Origin: Sva-07 sp963741755
GTDB taxonomy: Bacteria; Actinomycetota; Acidimicrobiia; Acidimicrobiales; Ilumatobacteraceae
Length of the DNA: 64,000 nt
NCBI GenBank assembly: GCA_963741755.1
Contig: CAVUJG010000020.1
Span: forward strand, 1-64,000
Direction of reading: 5' to 3'
Under the pieces are notes generated by a model that saw only the letters and a list, made by a program, of their open reading frames with translations, did no database searches and was not told the origin of the DNA. Of this stretch, positions 34,517 through 44,078 are shown piece by piece (positions within the stretch are counted from its first letter, which is position 1; the number at the start of each line of letters is the position of its first letter). The position numbers and the translations under genes were made by a program.

Positions 34517-37500
34517 TCAGGCGTCGCCGCCTGATCGCGTGGTCGGCAATGCGAGCAGCGCGGCGCACCGCTGCGCATATGCGATCAGCGCCTCGTCGTC
34601 TGGGTCGATCGACATCGCGTCGTCGATCAGGCGTGCTGCAGCAACGGCGTCGCCGTGGCGAAGCGCATCGAGCGCCTGACCGAATAGCGTGAGCGTTCGC
34701 CGCTTCGCCGCTTGGCGATCCGCAGGTTCGGCGTCGAGCACCTCGTAGATGTCGAACGGTTGGGTCTTGCCCTTGACGGTCACGCTGTCGACATGCCGAA
34801 GTGAGTAGGCCGACGAGTCGGCGAGACGTTGGTAGGTCCCCTCGCCGATGAGGAACTGGGCCCCGTAGGTCTTCGTCAGTTGTTCGATGCGCGAGGCGGC
34901 GTTGACGGTGTCGCCGATCACCGTGCACTGGATTCGTTCGACTCCTCCCACGGTGCCGAGCAGGAGCGGGCCGGTGTTGACCCCGATTCCCATCCGGAGC
35001 TCCGGGCGGCCGGTCCGACGTTGCAGGTCGTTGAAGTCTCCGAGTGCTCGGCTCATCGCGATGCCGGCGCGCACGGCATCGTCGGCGGGTCCTTCGAAGA
35101 GGGCCATGATCTCGTCGCCGGCGAACGAATCGATGTAGCCACCCGCTGCGGAAATGGTCGGTTCGAGGCTTCCGAAGTAGTCGTTGAGCAGTGCGATCAC
35201 CTCGGCGGGATCGAGTCGCTCGGCGAGTGTCGTGAACCCGCGTAGATCGGCGAACAGGACGCTCATCTCCTTCGCGACGGCGTCGCCCAACTCGACGTCG
35301 CCGATGTCAGCGCGTTCGAGACTCTCCAGGAACTGTCGGGGGACGAATCGCTGCTGCGCTCGTGCGATGCGAACCTGTTCCGCGAAGAGTTCGGCGTTGT
35401 CGAACGACACGAGCGCCTGCGCCGCCAGCAATCGAATCACCTCGGCCCGATCGTCGGTGAAGACATTCCGCGCCAGTTCGTTCTCCATGTAGATCGCACC
35501 TTCGAGACGACCGGTTCGTGTCATCGGGATGCAGATGAGCGACTGCGGGGCTCGACTCGTCAGATACGTGTCGCGCGAGAACCGCCCTGCGTTGTCCGGG
35601 CTGTTGATCAGGACCACCTCGCCGGTCCGCAGCACATGGTTGACGATCGACATCGGCACGACGGCTTCGATGTCGTCACCGGACGATGTGATGGTCGCGT
35701 CCGCGGCGGCGTGTTCGGTCTCGACGGTGACCACGCCCCCGCGGCGAACCAGGAAACACGCGCGACGGGCACCCGCATTCTCGAGCAACACCGGCAGGGT
35801 GCGTTCCCACAGGTTGTCCAAGGCCAGGTCTCCCGCGATCGCCTGCGACGCCTTGATCACCGACTCGAGATCGAGTGCAGCGCCGGTCAGTTGGTGGCTC
35901 GATCCGGATCCGGAACCCGACCGATCGGGGGCGGCCAGCGGCTCGTCCAGCAAGACCGTGAACTCCTCGCTCAGCAGGTCGACCTTGCGCTGTGCGCCCC
36001 AACGGTCGAAGAGGCGACGTGCGGCGCGCACGTACCCCTCCGCGGCCCGCTCACGTCCGACGCCCAACAGGCAACGCGCCGTTCGTTCGTGGATCGTCGC
36101 TTCGTCGCGCAAGTATCCATTGGCGCGTGCCGAGGCCGCGGCATCGTCGAAACGTGCGACTGCCGCATCGATCTCGCCGTCGAGGCGGAGCAACTCGGCC
36201 TCCATCAGCAACTGGAGGTGCAGGAAGTTCGCCGGACAGTTGGCGGCCCACGCCGTCATCTCGGCCAGATCGGTGGCGAATCGGTCTGCCCTCGCTCGGC
36301 GGACGTCGAGGTCCAGTCCCGTCTCGTCCGCCAGGGTCAGGAACGCGACGATCTTGTAGCGAACGAGCTGCGGCAAGCTCATCGCCGATGCCATCAACGT
36401 GTCCTGGATCCGGATGTGTGCCATCGCCTCCGCATGGTCGCCGTGCAGGAACGCGATCTCGGTCTTGTAGATGTGGTAGTTCGCCACACCGGTCATGAAC
36501 CGTCGATCGAGCATTCCCTGCAGGCAGGCCTCTTCGTCGAACGTGTCGTCGGTGAGCGACGTCGGTCCCGTGGTCGCGCCCATGAAGCAGAGCTGCATCT
36601 GCAGGAAGAGCGTTCCCGAATCGAGCGAGTCCTGGTACCCGCTGTCCCGCACGATCTCGAGGTACTGGCGGTGCAGTGCGGACGCCGCAGCGAGGTCGAG
36701 TGTGGGATCCCAGATGATGCAGTCCTGGGCGCTGTACGCGAGGTACAACAGGTCGCCGGACTGGTAGCCCGCTTCGATTCCCCGTCGGAACCACGGCGTC
36801 ATCGTCGCCCAGGGCTGGTTCCAGTGATGGATGAACATCGCGTAGAGGTAGATGACCCGAGATTTGAGCGCCACATCGTCGAACTGTTCGTTCATCGCCA
36901 CTGCGAGCCGGCCGTACCTGTACCCGAGCGCAGGGTCGTTGCCTGCTCCGCACAGCAACATGCCGTAGGCGGCATAGGCGAAGGCTGCCTCGGAGCTGTT
37001 GCCGTGGGCCAACGAGATGTTCACCGACCTGAGCACGAGGAAGGGGAAGAGGCTTCCGCTGCCTGACAGGAACGCCGCGGGGAAGATCTCCATCAGCAAT
37101 CGAACCGCAGCGACCTGGACCGGATCGTCGAGGCGAGGCGCGTCGATCAGCTCCTCGATCGCGCGCGAGCCGAGATGCGTGTGCACCAGTGCGAACTCGG
37201 CGTCGATGTCCGACTGGTCGGGCTCCGGAGGGAAGGCCACACCGAGCAGTGCCAGGCCCTCGATCGCCGACTCGATCGACGCTTCCATCCGGCCGATCGT
37301 GGCGTATTGACGTGTCCGCACCGACAGGAGCTCGGCCCGCTCGAGGTCGGTGCGGGCATGGGCGAGCAGCAGGTCGATCTGTTCGTCGGCGACGTCCTGC
37401 AGACCGGTCAGGTACGCGCACAGCTGGTACTGCCGGGCGACAGCATTGGTGAGTTCGTATGCCGAATCCCACGAATCGGCAGGGAGCAGGGTCCGCGCCA

Positions 37501-39829
37501 CGACGAGCAGATCGAGCGCAGCCGAGTAGGCCGACGACTCGGTGGCGCGTCGAGCAGCGCTCAGGTTCATCTCCGCCAGCGACATCCGTTCATCGGGGTC
37601 GTCGATCAACGCCACGGCCCGGTTCAGGTGTCCGACGGTCTCCATGAGGTCACCGCCGTTCGCCGTATGCGAGCGCATCAGACGTCCGACGCTGAGATGC
37701 ACGGCCGTGCGTTCGTCGTGCGGGATCAACTCGTACGCCGCGAGGTGCACGCGGTCGTGGCGGAACGCGTACCGGGGGTTCGGTGCGTCTCCGACCGGCC
37801 CGGTTCGAGGTGCCCCGAGCGTCGCGACGTGGCCGACGATCCGGTAGCCCTCGTCGAGCGGCAACACGAAGCCACTCTGCAAGGCGAGCATCAGATCGTC
37901 GGCGATGTCGTCGAGATCCGACTCCGTGATCACGGCCAGGGTGTGCAGGTCGAAGGAGTTGCCGATGCACGCTGCGTACTCCAGCGTCCGCTGGCTCGAC
38001 TCGGGCAGTCGCCGCAGGCCGGCAGCGACGAACTCGGCGACATTGGTCGTGATCCCGGCGCGACGAACCTCGGTGACGTCCCACGCCCACGCTCCCCGCT
38101 CGGCGTCGAAGCGCACGAGACCATCGGCGTGGAGGCTCCGCAGGAGTTCGTTGGTGAAGAACGGGTTCCCCTGGGCGGTCTCGTACAGGAGTTCCGCCAA
38201 CGGTGCGGCCAGCACGTGTGAACAATGGAGTGTTGCGGCGACGAGTTCGGCGACCGAGTCGACGGTCAGCGGTTCCAGATGGAGCACGTGGATGTCACGT
38301 ACCGCCCTGATCTCGTTGAGGGCCAACGACAGCAGGCCACTCGAGTCGACCTCGTTGTCGCGGTACGCGCCGATCACGAGCAGGTGCTGGATGTCGCGGG
38401 TGACGAGCAGTTCGAGGAGTTCGAGCGTCGGTCCGTCGCTCCATTGAAGGTCGTCGAGGAAGATCACCAACGGGTGTTCACGCTGCGCCGCAGCGCGGAG
38501 CAGGTTGGCGAACACGAGCCGGAACCGGTTGAGCGCCTCGGTGGGTGGGAGTTCGGGGACCGGTGCCTGTGGCCCGATGATGCGCTCGATGTCCGGCACC
38601 ACGTCGACGATGAGCTGGCCGTTGGTGCCGAGTGCTTCGAGGAGGCGTCGCCTCCACGTCGCCAGTTCCTCGTCCGGTTCGGTCAACAGTTGTTGGACGA
38701 ACTCGTGCAACGCATCGATCATTGCGGCGTACGCGGTGTTCCGGCGGAGCTGGTCGAACTTGCCGCTGACCATGTGGCCATCTCGGCGCACGAGTTGGCC
38801 GGCGAGTTCGTTCACCAGTGCCGTCTTACCGACGCCGGACTCGCCGGCGACGAGCAACAGCTCGGTGCTGCCCGATGCGACGAGGTCGAACACCCCGAGC
38901 AGGTCGGACCGCGGTGCATCGCGACCGAAGAGGCGTTGGGGGATGTCGAACGTCCGTGACAGATCCTGCCGACCGATGTCGAACCCGGCGATCACTCCCG
39001 ACTGGTCGAGCTGGTCCCGGCATCGTTGGAGGTCGGCGACCAGGCCGAATGCGCTCTGGTAGCGGTCCTCGGCGTTCTTCGCCATCAGCTTCTGCACGAT
39101 CGCGGACACCGGCGATGGCACCGAGCGGTCGCGCTCGCTCGCCGCCGGGACCGGTTGCGCCACGTGACACTGGATCCACCCCAACGCGTGGTCGGCGTCG
39201 AAGGGGAGGGTGCCGGTGAGCACCTCGAACAGGGTGACGCCGAGCGAGTAGAAGTCGCTGCGATAGTCCAGCCGTCGATTCATACGCCCCGACTGCTCGG
39301 GCGACATGTATGCGAACGAGCCGGCGAGTTCGGCCACCATTGAATTCGAGGGCTGTTCGCTCGCCAACTCCGACGCGATGCCGAAGTCGATCAGCCGGAT
39401 GTCGTCGAGGTCGGGCGTGACGAGGATGTTGTTCGGGGTCACGTCCTTGTGGACAACGCCCATCTCGTGAATCGCGTCGAGGGTCTGCGCGAGGCCGATC
39501 GCAAGGTCGAGGGTGCGCGACAGCGACGGGCGCCCGTGGTCGCGGATCAGACGGCGGAGCGGAACGCCGAAGTGCTCCATGACGATCCCGACGTTGCCAC
39601 CGTCGAACGTGACGAGTTCGTCGACCTGGATCACGCGCGGTATGCCGGCGAGCCGGAGGGTCAATTGGAATTCGCGCCGGAGTTCATCGATCTGGCCTCG
39701 CGTGGGGTGTGCCCCAGCGAGGGTCTTGATGGCCACGTCGGCACCATCGCGATCTCGCACGGCGACGTGGATCGTCACGCGATCGGTGCGAAACAGGGTG
39801 TCGGTGATCGAGTAGCCGGCGATCTTCAT
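34517..39829 (-). CDS. Ser/Thr kinase - AAA ATPase - helical repeat - GAF - adenylate/guanylate cyclase protein
   Basis: This 1770-residue cytosolic protein has five parts. A Hanks kinase spans about residues 1-270: AIK35, HKD at 127-129 in place of HRD, DFG at 148-150 and SPEQ near 177. An AAA/STAND ATPase follows, with Walker A GESGVGKT at 329-336 and Walker B LVIFLDDLQWSD near 455. A long helical-repeat region leads to a GAF domain at about 1340-1490. A class III cyclase occupies about 1535-1700, with both metal aspartates present (FADLRGFT and AGDEIMALF) and GIGVNTGPLLLG. Similar kinase/ATPase/GAF architectures usually end in a histidine kinase; here the output is a cyclase. It probably makes cAMP or cGMP in response to a bound signal. 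It sits alone on the minus strand. Confidence 0.9.
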   Translation of the reverse strand: MKIAGYSITDTLFRTDRVTIHVAVRDRDGADVAIKTLAGAHPTRGQIDELRREFQLTLRLAGIPRVIQVDELVTFDGGNVGIVMEHFGVPLRRLIRDHGRPSLSRTLDLAIGLAQTLDAIHEMGVVHKDVTPNNILVTPDLDDIRLIDFGIASELASEQPSNSMVAELAGSFAYMSPEQSGRMNRRLDYRSDFYSLGVTLFEVLTGTLPFDADHALGWIQCHVAQPVPAASERDRSVPSPVSAIVQKLMAKNAEDRYQSAFGLVADLQRCRDQLDQSGVIAGFDIGRQDLSRTFDIPQRLFGRDAPRSDLLGVFDLVASGSTELLLVAGESGVGKTALVNELAGQLVRRDGHMVSGKFDQLRRNTAYAAMIDALHEFVQQLLTEPDEELATWRRRLLEALGTNGQLIVDVVPDIERIIGPQAPVPELPPTEALNRFRLVFANLLRAAAQREHPLVIFLDDLQWSDGPTLELLELLVTRDIQHLLVIGAYRDNEVDSSGLLSLALNEIRAVRDIHVLHLEPLTVDSVAELVAATLHCSHVLAAPLAELLYETAQGNPFFTNELLRSLHADGLVRFDAERGAWAWDVTEVRRAGITTNVAEFVAAGLRRLPESSQRTLEYAACIGNSFDLHTLAVITESDLDDIADDLMLALQSGFVLPLDEGYRIVGHVATLGAPRTGPVGDAPNPRYAFRHDRVHLAAYELIPHDERTAVHLSVGRLMRSHTANGGDLMETVGHLNRAVALIDDPDERMSLAEMNLSAARRATESSAYSAALDLLVVARTLLPADSWDSAYELTNAVARQYQLCAYLTGLQDVADEQIDLLLAHARTDLERAELLSVRTRQYATIGRMEASIESAIEGLALLGVAFPPEPDQSDIDAEFALVHTHLGSRAIEELIDAPRLDDPVQVAAVRLLMEIFPAAFLSGSGSLFPFLVLRSVNISLAHGNSSEAAFAYAAYGMLLCGAGNDPALGYRYGRLAVAMNEQFDDVALKSRVIYLYAMFIHHWNQPWATMTPWFRRGIEAGYQSGDLLYLAYSAQDCIIWDPTLDLAAASALHRQYLEIVRDSGYQDSLDSGTLFLQMQLCFMGATTGPTSLTDDTFDEEACLQGMLDRRFMTGVANYHIYKTEIAFLHGDHAEAMAHIRIQDTLMASAMSLPQLVRYKIVAFLTLADETGLDLDVRRARADRFATDLAEMTAWAANCPANFLHLQLLMEAELLRLDGEIDAAVARFDDAAASARANGYLRDEATIHERTARCLLGVGRERAAEGYVRAARRLFDRWGAQRKVDLLSEEFTVLLDEPLAAPDRSGSGSGSSHQLTGAALDLESVIKASQAIAGDLALDNLWERTLPVLLENAGARRACFLVRRGGVVTVETEHAAADATITSSGDDIEAVVPMSIVNHVLRTGEVVLINSPDNAGRFSRDTYLTSRAPQSLICIPMTRTGRLEGAIYMENELARNVFTDDRAEVIRLLAAQALVSFDNAELFAEQVRIARAQQRFVPRQFLESLERADIGDVELGDAVAKEMSVLFADLRGFTTLAERLDPAEVIALLNDYFGSLEPTISAAGGYIDSFAGDEIMALFEGPADDAVRAGIAMSRALGDFNDLQRRTGRPELRMGIGVNTGPLLLGTVGGVERIQCTVIGDTVNAASRIEQLTKTYGAQFLIGEGTYQRLADSSAYSLRHVDSVTVKGKTQPFDIYEVLDAEPADRQAAKRRTLTLFGQALDALRHGDAVAAARLIDDAMSIDPDDEALIAYAQRCAALLALPTTRSGGDA

Positions 39830-39860
39830 GGTGGTTCAGCCGTCGTCACGACGGCGGATC

Positions 39861-40577
39861 CTAGGCGTCGTACGTGCGTGCGAACGTGGCGCCGTAGAGC
39901 TCGCGCGCAACGTCGCGTAGGGGATCGCCGTGCCCGCACAGCGCATGGCGGAAGCCGTGCTCCATCAGCCTGTCGTAGTCGGACTGCTCGGGCTGCGAGC
40001 GCATCATGAACAGCGGCCCGATGTTGGCCGGCTGGAAGAACCCGAGTTCGGTCATCAACTGGACGGTCTCTGGCGTGAAGTGCTCGTCGGGCTCGACCCA
40101 GTTCTGGAGTGCGTCGCACGCCACGGCGATACCGCCGTCGCGCTCGATGATCAGGATTCCCTCCGGAAGCTTCGTCGTGGAGAACTCGAACACGGTGCAC
40201 CCACCGAACGGCGTCGGTCCGTCGGCGGTGAGGCGGTGATCGACCGCGATCCCGTCCGGCTCGATGCCCGGCATCGTCCAGTAGGTCGGGCGGTAGCGAT
40301 CGACGTAGAACTCGTCGTCGCGAGTGTGGAGGGCGCCGATGCGGGCGAGGTGAGCGACGGTTCCCAACGCCTCGAGTTCAGCGAGGCCTTCGTCCGACAA
40401 TCGGACACTGTTGATCAGCGTGAGTTGGTCACCTTCTCGCACGATGACCATGTTGCGATTGAACGACCAATCGACATCGGGGAACTCGTCGAAGGTCGTC
40501 TCCATCCGGCCGGTGACGAAGAACACGTCGGTGAAGACCTCGTCGATGGGACCGTGGGCGACTGCGTCGGGAAACAT
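39861..40577 (-). CDS. Metallo-beta-lactamase-fold-like protein without the metal motif
   Basis: This 238-residue protein has the strand pattern of the MBL fold: FTDVFFVTGRM, RNMVIVREGDQLTLINSVRL, then an ALGTVAHLARIGALHT loop where active enzymes carry HxHxDH. LIIERDGGIAVACDALQNW and GHGDPLRDVARELYG follow. The canonical metal-binding histidines are missing from the first site, resembling DUF4336-like members. It is upstream, in transcription, of the large kinase-cyclase gene with 31 bases between, so the two may be co-transcribed. Its function is unknown. Confidence 0.6.
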   Translation of the reverse strand: MFPDAVAHGPIDEVFTDVFFVTGRMETTFDEFPDVDWSFNRNMVIVREGDQLTLINSVRLSDEGLAELEALGTVAHLARIGALHTRDDEFYVDRYRPTYWTMPGIEPDGIAVDHRLTADGPTPFGGCTVFEFSTTKLPEGILIIERDGGIAVACDALQNWVEPDEHFTPETVQLMTELGFFQPANIGPLFMMRSQPEQSDYDRLMEHGFRHALCGHGDPLRDVARELYGATFARTYDA

Positions 40578-40662
40578 GTGGGAAACCTACGCTGTGACAC
40601 GGGTGCTGGCAAGAGTTGCTGGCGTCGACGTTGACAGGACATGGAAGAACGAACGCTGATCG

Positions 40663-41448
40663 TCAGTACCTGACGACGCCGACATAGCGGTACTTCGCGT
40701 CGTACTCGTGCAGGTACCCGTCGAGGTAGTCGAGCTGATGCCGGGAGAGCCGATCCTCGGTGACGAGGTCGAGTGTCTCGGTTCCATCGCTGGTGTCGAG
40801 GCGCCGAAGGTGGAACACCGTCATGTCACGGCCGCCGAACGACTCGATCAGGAATCGGTGGTGGGGTGGCCCGACCGACATGTCGAACACGTATCCAGCG
40901 AGCCCGGTGAGTTCTGGATGTGCAGCGAGCTCCTGCAGTGTGAGCGTGACGCCCTGATCGCGCGGCGGGACGAACGGCGGGCGCGGCCGAACGGGGTGTG
41001 TCGGATGGGACCGGAGCTGTTCGACGTAGCTCTCCTCGAGGGCGGCCTCGGCCGCACCGTCGACCAGGATGTTGAGGTAGCGCCGCGATGGCAGACAGGC
41101 GTCGTCGAGGAATGCCGGCATGCCGATGTAGGCGATCGCGATCGTCGGCCCCCAGGCACAATCGAGCGTCAACTCGACCCGGTCGTAGCCGTGTGGGTAG
41201 GCCTCGGCGACGTCGAGTCGGGTCAGGGCGTCGTCGTCGCAGCGGTGCACGAGTCCCAGCACCCGGTCGGATGGATCGTCGCTGGGTTCGATGTTCGCGA
41301 CCCCTCCTTCGTGACGGAAGTAGTGAGCAACGTTGAATCGCAGCCGCCAGCCGGGCAGCTGCGCAACCGTCGACTCGTGGGGAACGACCCCCTTCGCGCG
41401 CAGCGAGACACCGTTCATGTTGGAGCCGTAGCCGAAATAGTTGAACAT
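40663..41448 (-). CDS. Gamma-glutamylcyclotransferase-like protein
   Basis: The N-terminus FNYFGYGSNMNGVSLRAKG is the substrate-binding YGSN loop of the GGCT fold, and DVAEAYPHGYDRVEL supplies the candidate catalytic glutamate. The first 150 residues form the GGCT domain. The remaining 110 residues (GYVFDMSVGPPHHRFLIESFGGRDMTVFHLRR) are an added domain I do not recognise. I start at ATG 41448 because YGSN lies seven residues in, as in the family; the longer frame adds unrelated sequence. It is divergent from the phospholipase-like gene. Confidence 0.78.
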   Translation of the reverse strand: MFNYFGYGSNMNGVSLRAKGVVPHESTVAQLPGWRLRFNVAHYFRHEGGVANIEPSDDPSDRVLGLVHRCDDDALTRLDVAEAYPHGYDRVELTLDCAWGPTIAIAYIGMPAFLDDACLPSRRYLNILVDGAAEAALEESYVEQLRSHPTHPVRPRPPFVPPRDQGVTLTLQELAAHPELTGLAGYVFDMSVGPPHHRFLIESFGGRDMTVFHLRRLDTSDGTETLDLVTEDRLSRHQLDYLDGYLHEYDAKYRYVGVVRY

Positions 41449-41582
41449 CTGCGATGCCTCCGCCGGCGGTGTGTGCCGGTGTGTCCGATGTCGCTCACAC
41501 CGAACTGTCTCGTGCTGGACGATAGTTCCGGGATGAACCATGATGTGAGCGACGCACCGACGCGTCACCGACGGGGGGTCTC

Positions 41583-44045
41583 ATGCAGGGCAGGTACAGC
41601 TTCGACGCGACACGGCCGGGTCACGACTTCATCGTGTGCCGGAGCGCGGATCACGACCGTTACTCGGTCTGGCGGTTCGATCTGGGCGCGGATGAGTTGC
41701 TCAGTGCCGTGGTCGGCTCGCCCTCGACGGCACCGTCGCTCGCGCCAGGTCAGGAGCCGTCGTTCGACCGAACGCACACGGTGACCGCCGTCGGCAACTA
41801 CCTGCTGGAGTGGGGCCCGCAGCAACTGGCTGAGTACGCACCCTGCTACCCGTATCGCCTGTTCGAGTTCGACCCCACCGATCGCGATCCGCTCAATGCC
41901 CGAGCGGTGCTGAAGGGCGCCTGGCCGAAGAGCAAGTTCTGGGGAAGTCGTATCGACTTCGCCAATCCGCAGGGGAGCGTGAACAACTACGACGAGGAAC
42001 ACGAACTGGTTCTCGTCCCGATGGGTAGCTACATGCTCAACCTCATCCTCACGCCTGGCCGCGGAACATGCACGCTGTTCAACTTCGATCCGATGCCACC
42101 GGCCGCCGCTCCAGGTCGGCCCGCATCGAGCGATCCGCTGCCGTTCGCGCAATCCCCGCAGGGTTCGCTCAGCCGAATCGTGGCAGGTCACGAGCTGCTC
42201 GCGATCGGTGGGTGGGTGCTCGACTGGGTGCCGTCGACGTCCGAGTTCGCGCTGTGGAGTCTCGACCCGCAGAACAACCTTCCGCTCACGTTGCCCACAC
42301 AGCAGGCGGGGCAATGGGAGACGATCGACGCTGACCATCAGCTCGTTGCGATCGGCGACGATCTCGTGCTCGACTGGGAACCGCGCACCGGCGAGTACCG
42401 GGTGTGGGAGTTCGACCCGCACGACGCCGATGTCCTCCGTGGGCCGTTGCGAACCGGTGTGTTGCCCGAGTCCACCCGTGGTGCAAGCTCCTCGCTGCTC
42501 GCGGTCCAACCCAACCTCCCGGTCGACTCCATCTCGGTCAACGAGCCGGGATCGATCGACTTCATGCGCGACAAGATCAAGCACGTCGTGTACTTCATGA
42601 TCGAGAACCGTTCACTCGACCACGTCTGCGGTTGGCTCTACGAACACGATCAGAGCCACATCAACTTCGTCGGCGACCACCGACCCTTCGACGGTGCGAA
42701 CACGGAGTACTTCAACGACGATCCCACGGGCAAGCGGATCCATCTCAGCAAGTACCGCGACGGTGAGATGGGCGACGACGTCAAGCTCGAACTCCTCGAC
42801 CAAGACCCGTACCACGACTTCGCTGACGTCATGCGCCAGATGTTTTCCGATCCGCGTGGGTACGAGCTCGGTCACACCCCCGACATGGGTGGGTTCGTGT
42901 GGAACAACGGCACGCCGCAGGTCATGGAGACCTACACGCCCGAACAACTGCCGGTGCTCAACGGTCTCGCGGAGCAGTTCGCGCTGTCCGACGAGTGGTT
43001 CAGCTCGATGCCGGGCGGCACCGACGTCAACCGGGCGTTCTCGCTCACGGGCTCGGCGATGCAGACGCTCAACAACTTCCAGAACGGGGACGTGTACACC
43101 TACTGGCCCGACGCCATGCATCGACCCTCGATCTGGAAGTCACTGTGGGCCAACGGCATCGATGATTGGAAGATCTACAACTCGATCGAGTGGATCGGCT
43201 TCGTGTTCAGCTACCACCTGTTCCTGCAGGGCGAGATCCCCAAGGTCGACCAGGACCACACGAACGCAACGGCTGACCACGCGACGGAATTCTTCGGATC
43301 GATGGACCAGTTCCTCGACGACGCACGCTCCGGGAACCTGCCGAAGTTCAGCTACATCGAACCCGTCTGGATCGCCCCGAACGGCACCACCTCGTACCAT
43401 CCCGGCGGCGACCTCGTTCCCGGTGAACACAAGCTCAACGAGATCTACGACGCGCTGCGGTCGGGTCCGCACTGGGACGACACGTTGCTCGTCATCACCT
43501 TCGACGAGCATGGTGGGGTCTACGACCATGTAGCCCCGCCGTACGCGGTACAGCCCTGGCCGAACGACTGCGAGGACGGGTTCCGCTACGACCTGATGGG
43601 CCCGCGGGTTCCGACGATCCTGGTGTCGCCGTGGATCAAGCCGAATACCGTCGTGCGCTCGGGGCAGAGCACGCCGTTCGACTCCACCTCGATCCTCGCG
43701 ACCCTGCTCGAATGGTTCGGCGTGCCGCGAGCCCGGTGGGGCCTCGGGGAACGCACCCGTGTCGCTCCGACCTTCGAGACCGTGCTCCTGGAGCGTTCGC
43801 CTCGCGCGGCCTCACCGGCGTTCGTCCCGCCGCACGATTCCAGCTTCGACGTCAACGGCAACCCGATCGTCAGTCAGCCACTGCACGACCTCCACCGTCT
43901 CGTGGCGCCACGGGTCGTCCAATCGCTCACGCGGGGCCGCTTGTCCAACACCGAGGCGCTGGAACTCGCCGACGAGATCGTCGAGCAGGCGACCGACGTC
44001 AAAGCCCTGTACGACCTGCTCCGTGGAGTCGCCGAACGGTACTGA
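41583..44045 (+). CDS. Phospholipase C/acid phosphatase-like phosphoesterase with an N-terminal repeat domain
   Basis: The C-terminal part (from about residue 335 of 820) is a phosphoesterase of the PLC/AcpA family: IKHVVYFMIENRSLDHVCGWL with the metal and nucleophile region, FSYIEPVW, and LVITFDEHGGVYDHVAPP. The N-terminal part has about five repeats of a motif like LVAIGDDLVLDWEP followed by YRVWEFDP, resembling a small beta-propeller. No signal peptide is visible, unusual for this normally exported family. The substrate is probably a phospholipid or phosphate monoester. It is convergent with an uncharacterised gene at 44079. Confidence 0.82.
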   Translation: MQGRYSFDATRPGHDFIVCRSADHDRYSVWRFDLGADELLSAVVGSPSTAPSLAPGQEPSFDRTHTVTAVGNYLLEWGPQQLAEYAPCYPYRLFEFDPTDRDPLNARAVLKGAWPKSKFWGSRIDFANPQGSVNNYDEEHELVLVPMGSYMLNLILTPGRGTCTLFNFDPMPPAAAPGRPASSDPLPFAQSPQGSLSRIVAGHELLAIGGWVLDWVPSTSEFALWSLDPQNNLPLTLPTQQAGQWETIDADHQLVAIGDDLVLDWEPRTGEYRVWEFDPHDADVLRGPLRTGVLPESTRGASSSLLAVQPNLPVDSISVNEPGSIDFMRDKIKHVVYFMIENRSLDHVCGWLYEHDQSHINFVGDHRPFDGANTEYFNDDPTGKRIHLSKYRDGEMGDDVKLELLDQDPYHDFADVMRQMFSDPRGYELGHTPDMGGFVWNNGTPQVMETYTPEQLPVLNGLAEQFALSDEWFSSMPGGTDVNRAFSLTGSAMQTLNNFQNGDVYTYWPDAMHRPSIWKSLWANGIDDWKIYNSIEWIGFVFSYHLFLQGEIPKVDQDHTNATADHATEFFGSMDQFLDDARSGNLPKFSYIEPVWIAPNGTTSYHPGGDLVPGEHKLNEIYDALRSGPHWDDTLLVITFDEHGGVYDHVAPPYAVQPWPNDCEDGFRYDLMGPRVPTILVSPWIKPNTVVRSGQSTPFDSTSILATLLEWFGVPRARWGLGERTRVAPTFETVLLERSPRAASPAFVPPHDSSFDVNGNPIVSQPLHDLHRLVAPRVVQSLTRGRLSNTEALELADEIVEQATDVKALYDLLRGVAERY

Positions 44046-44078
44046 TCCCGCGGCGTACGGAGACGCCGTCGACCTGTC

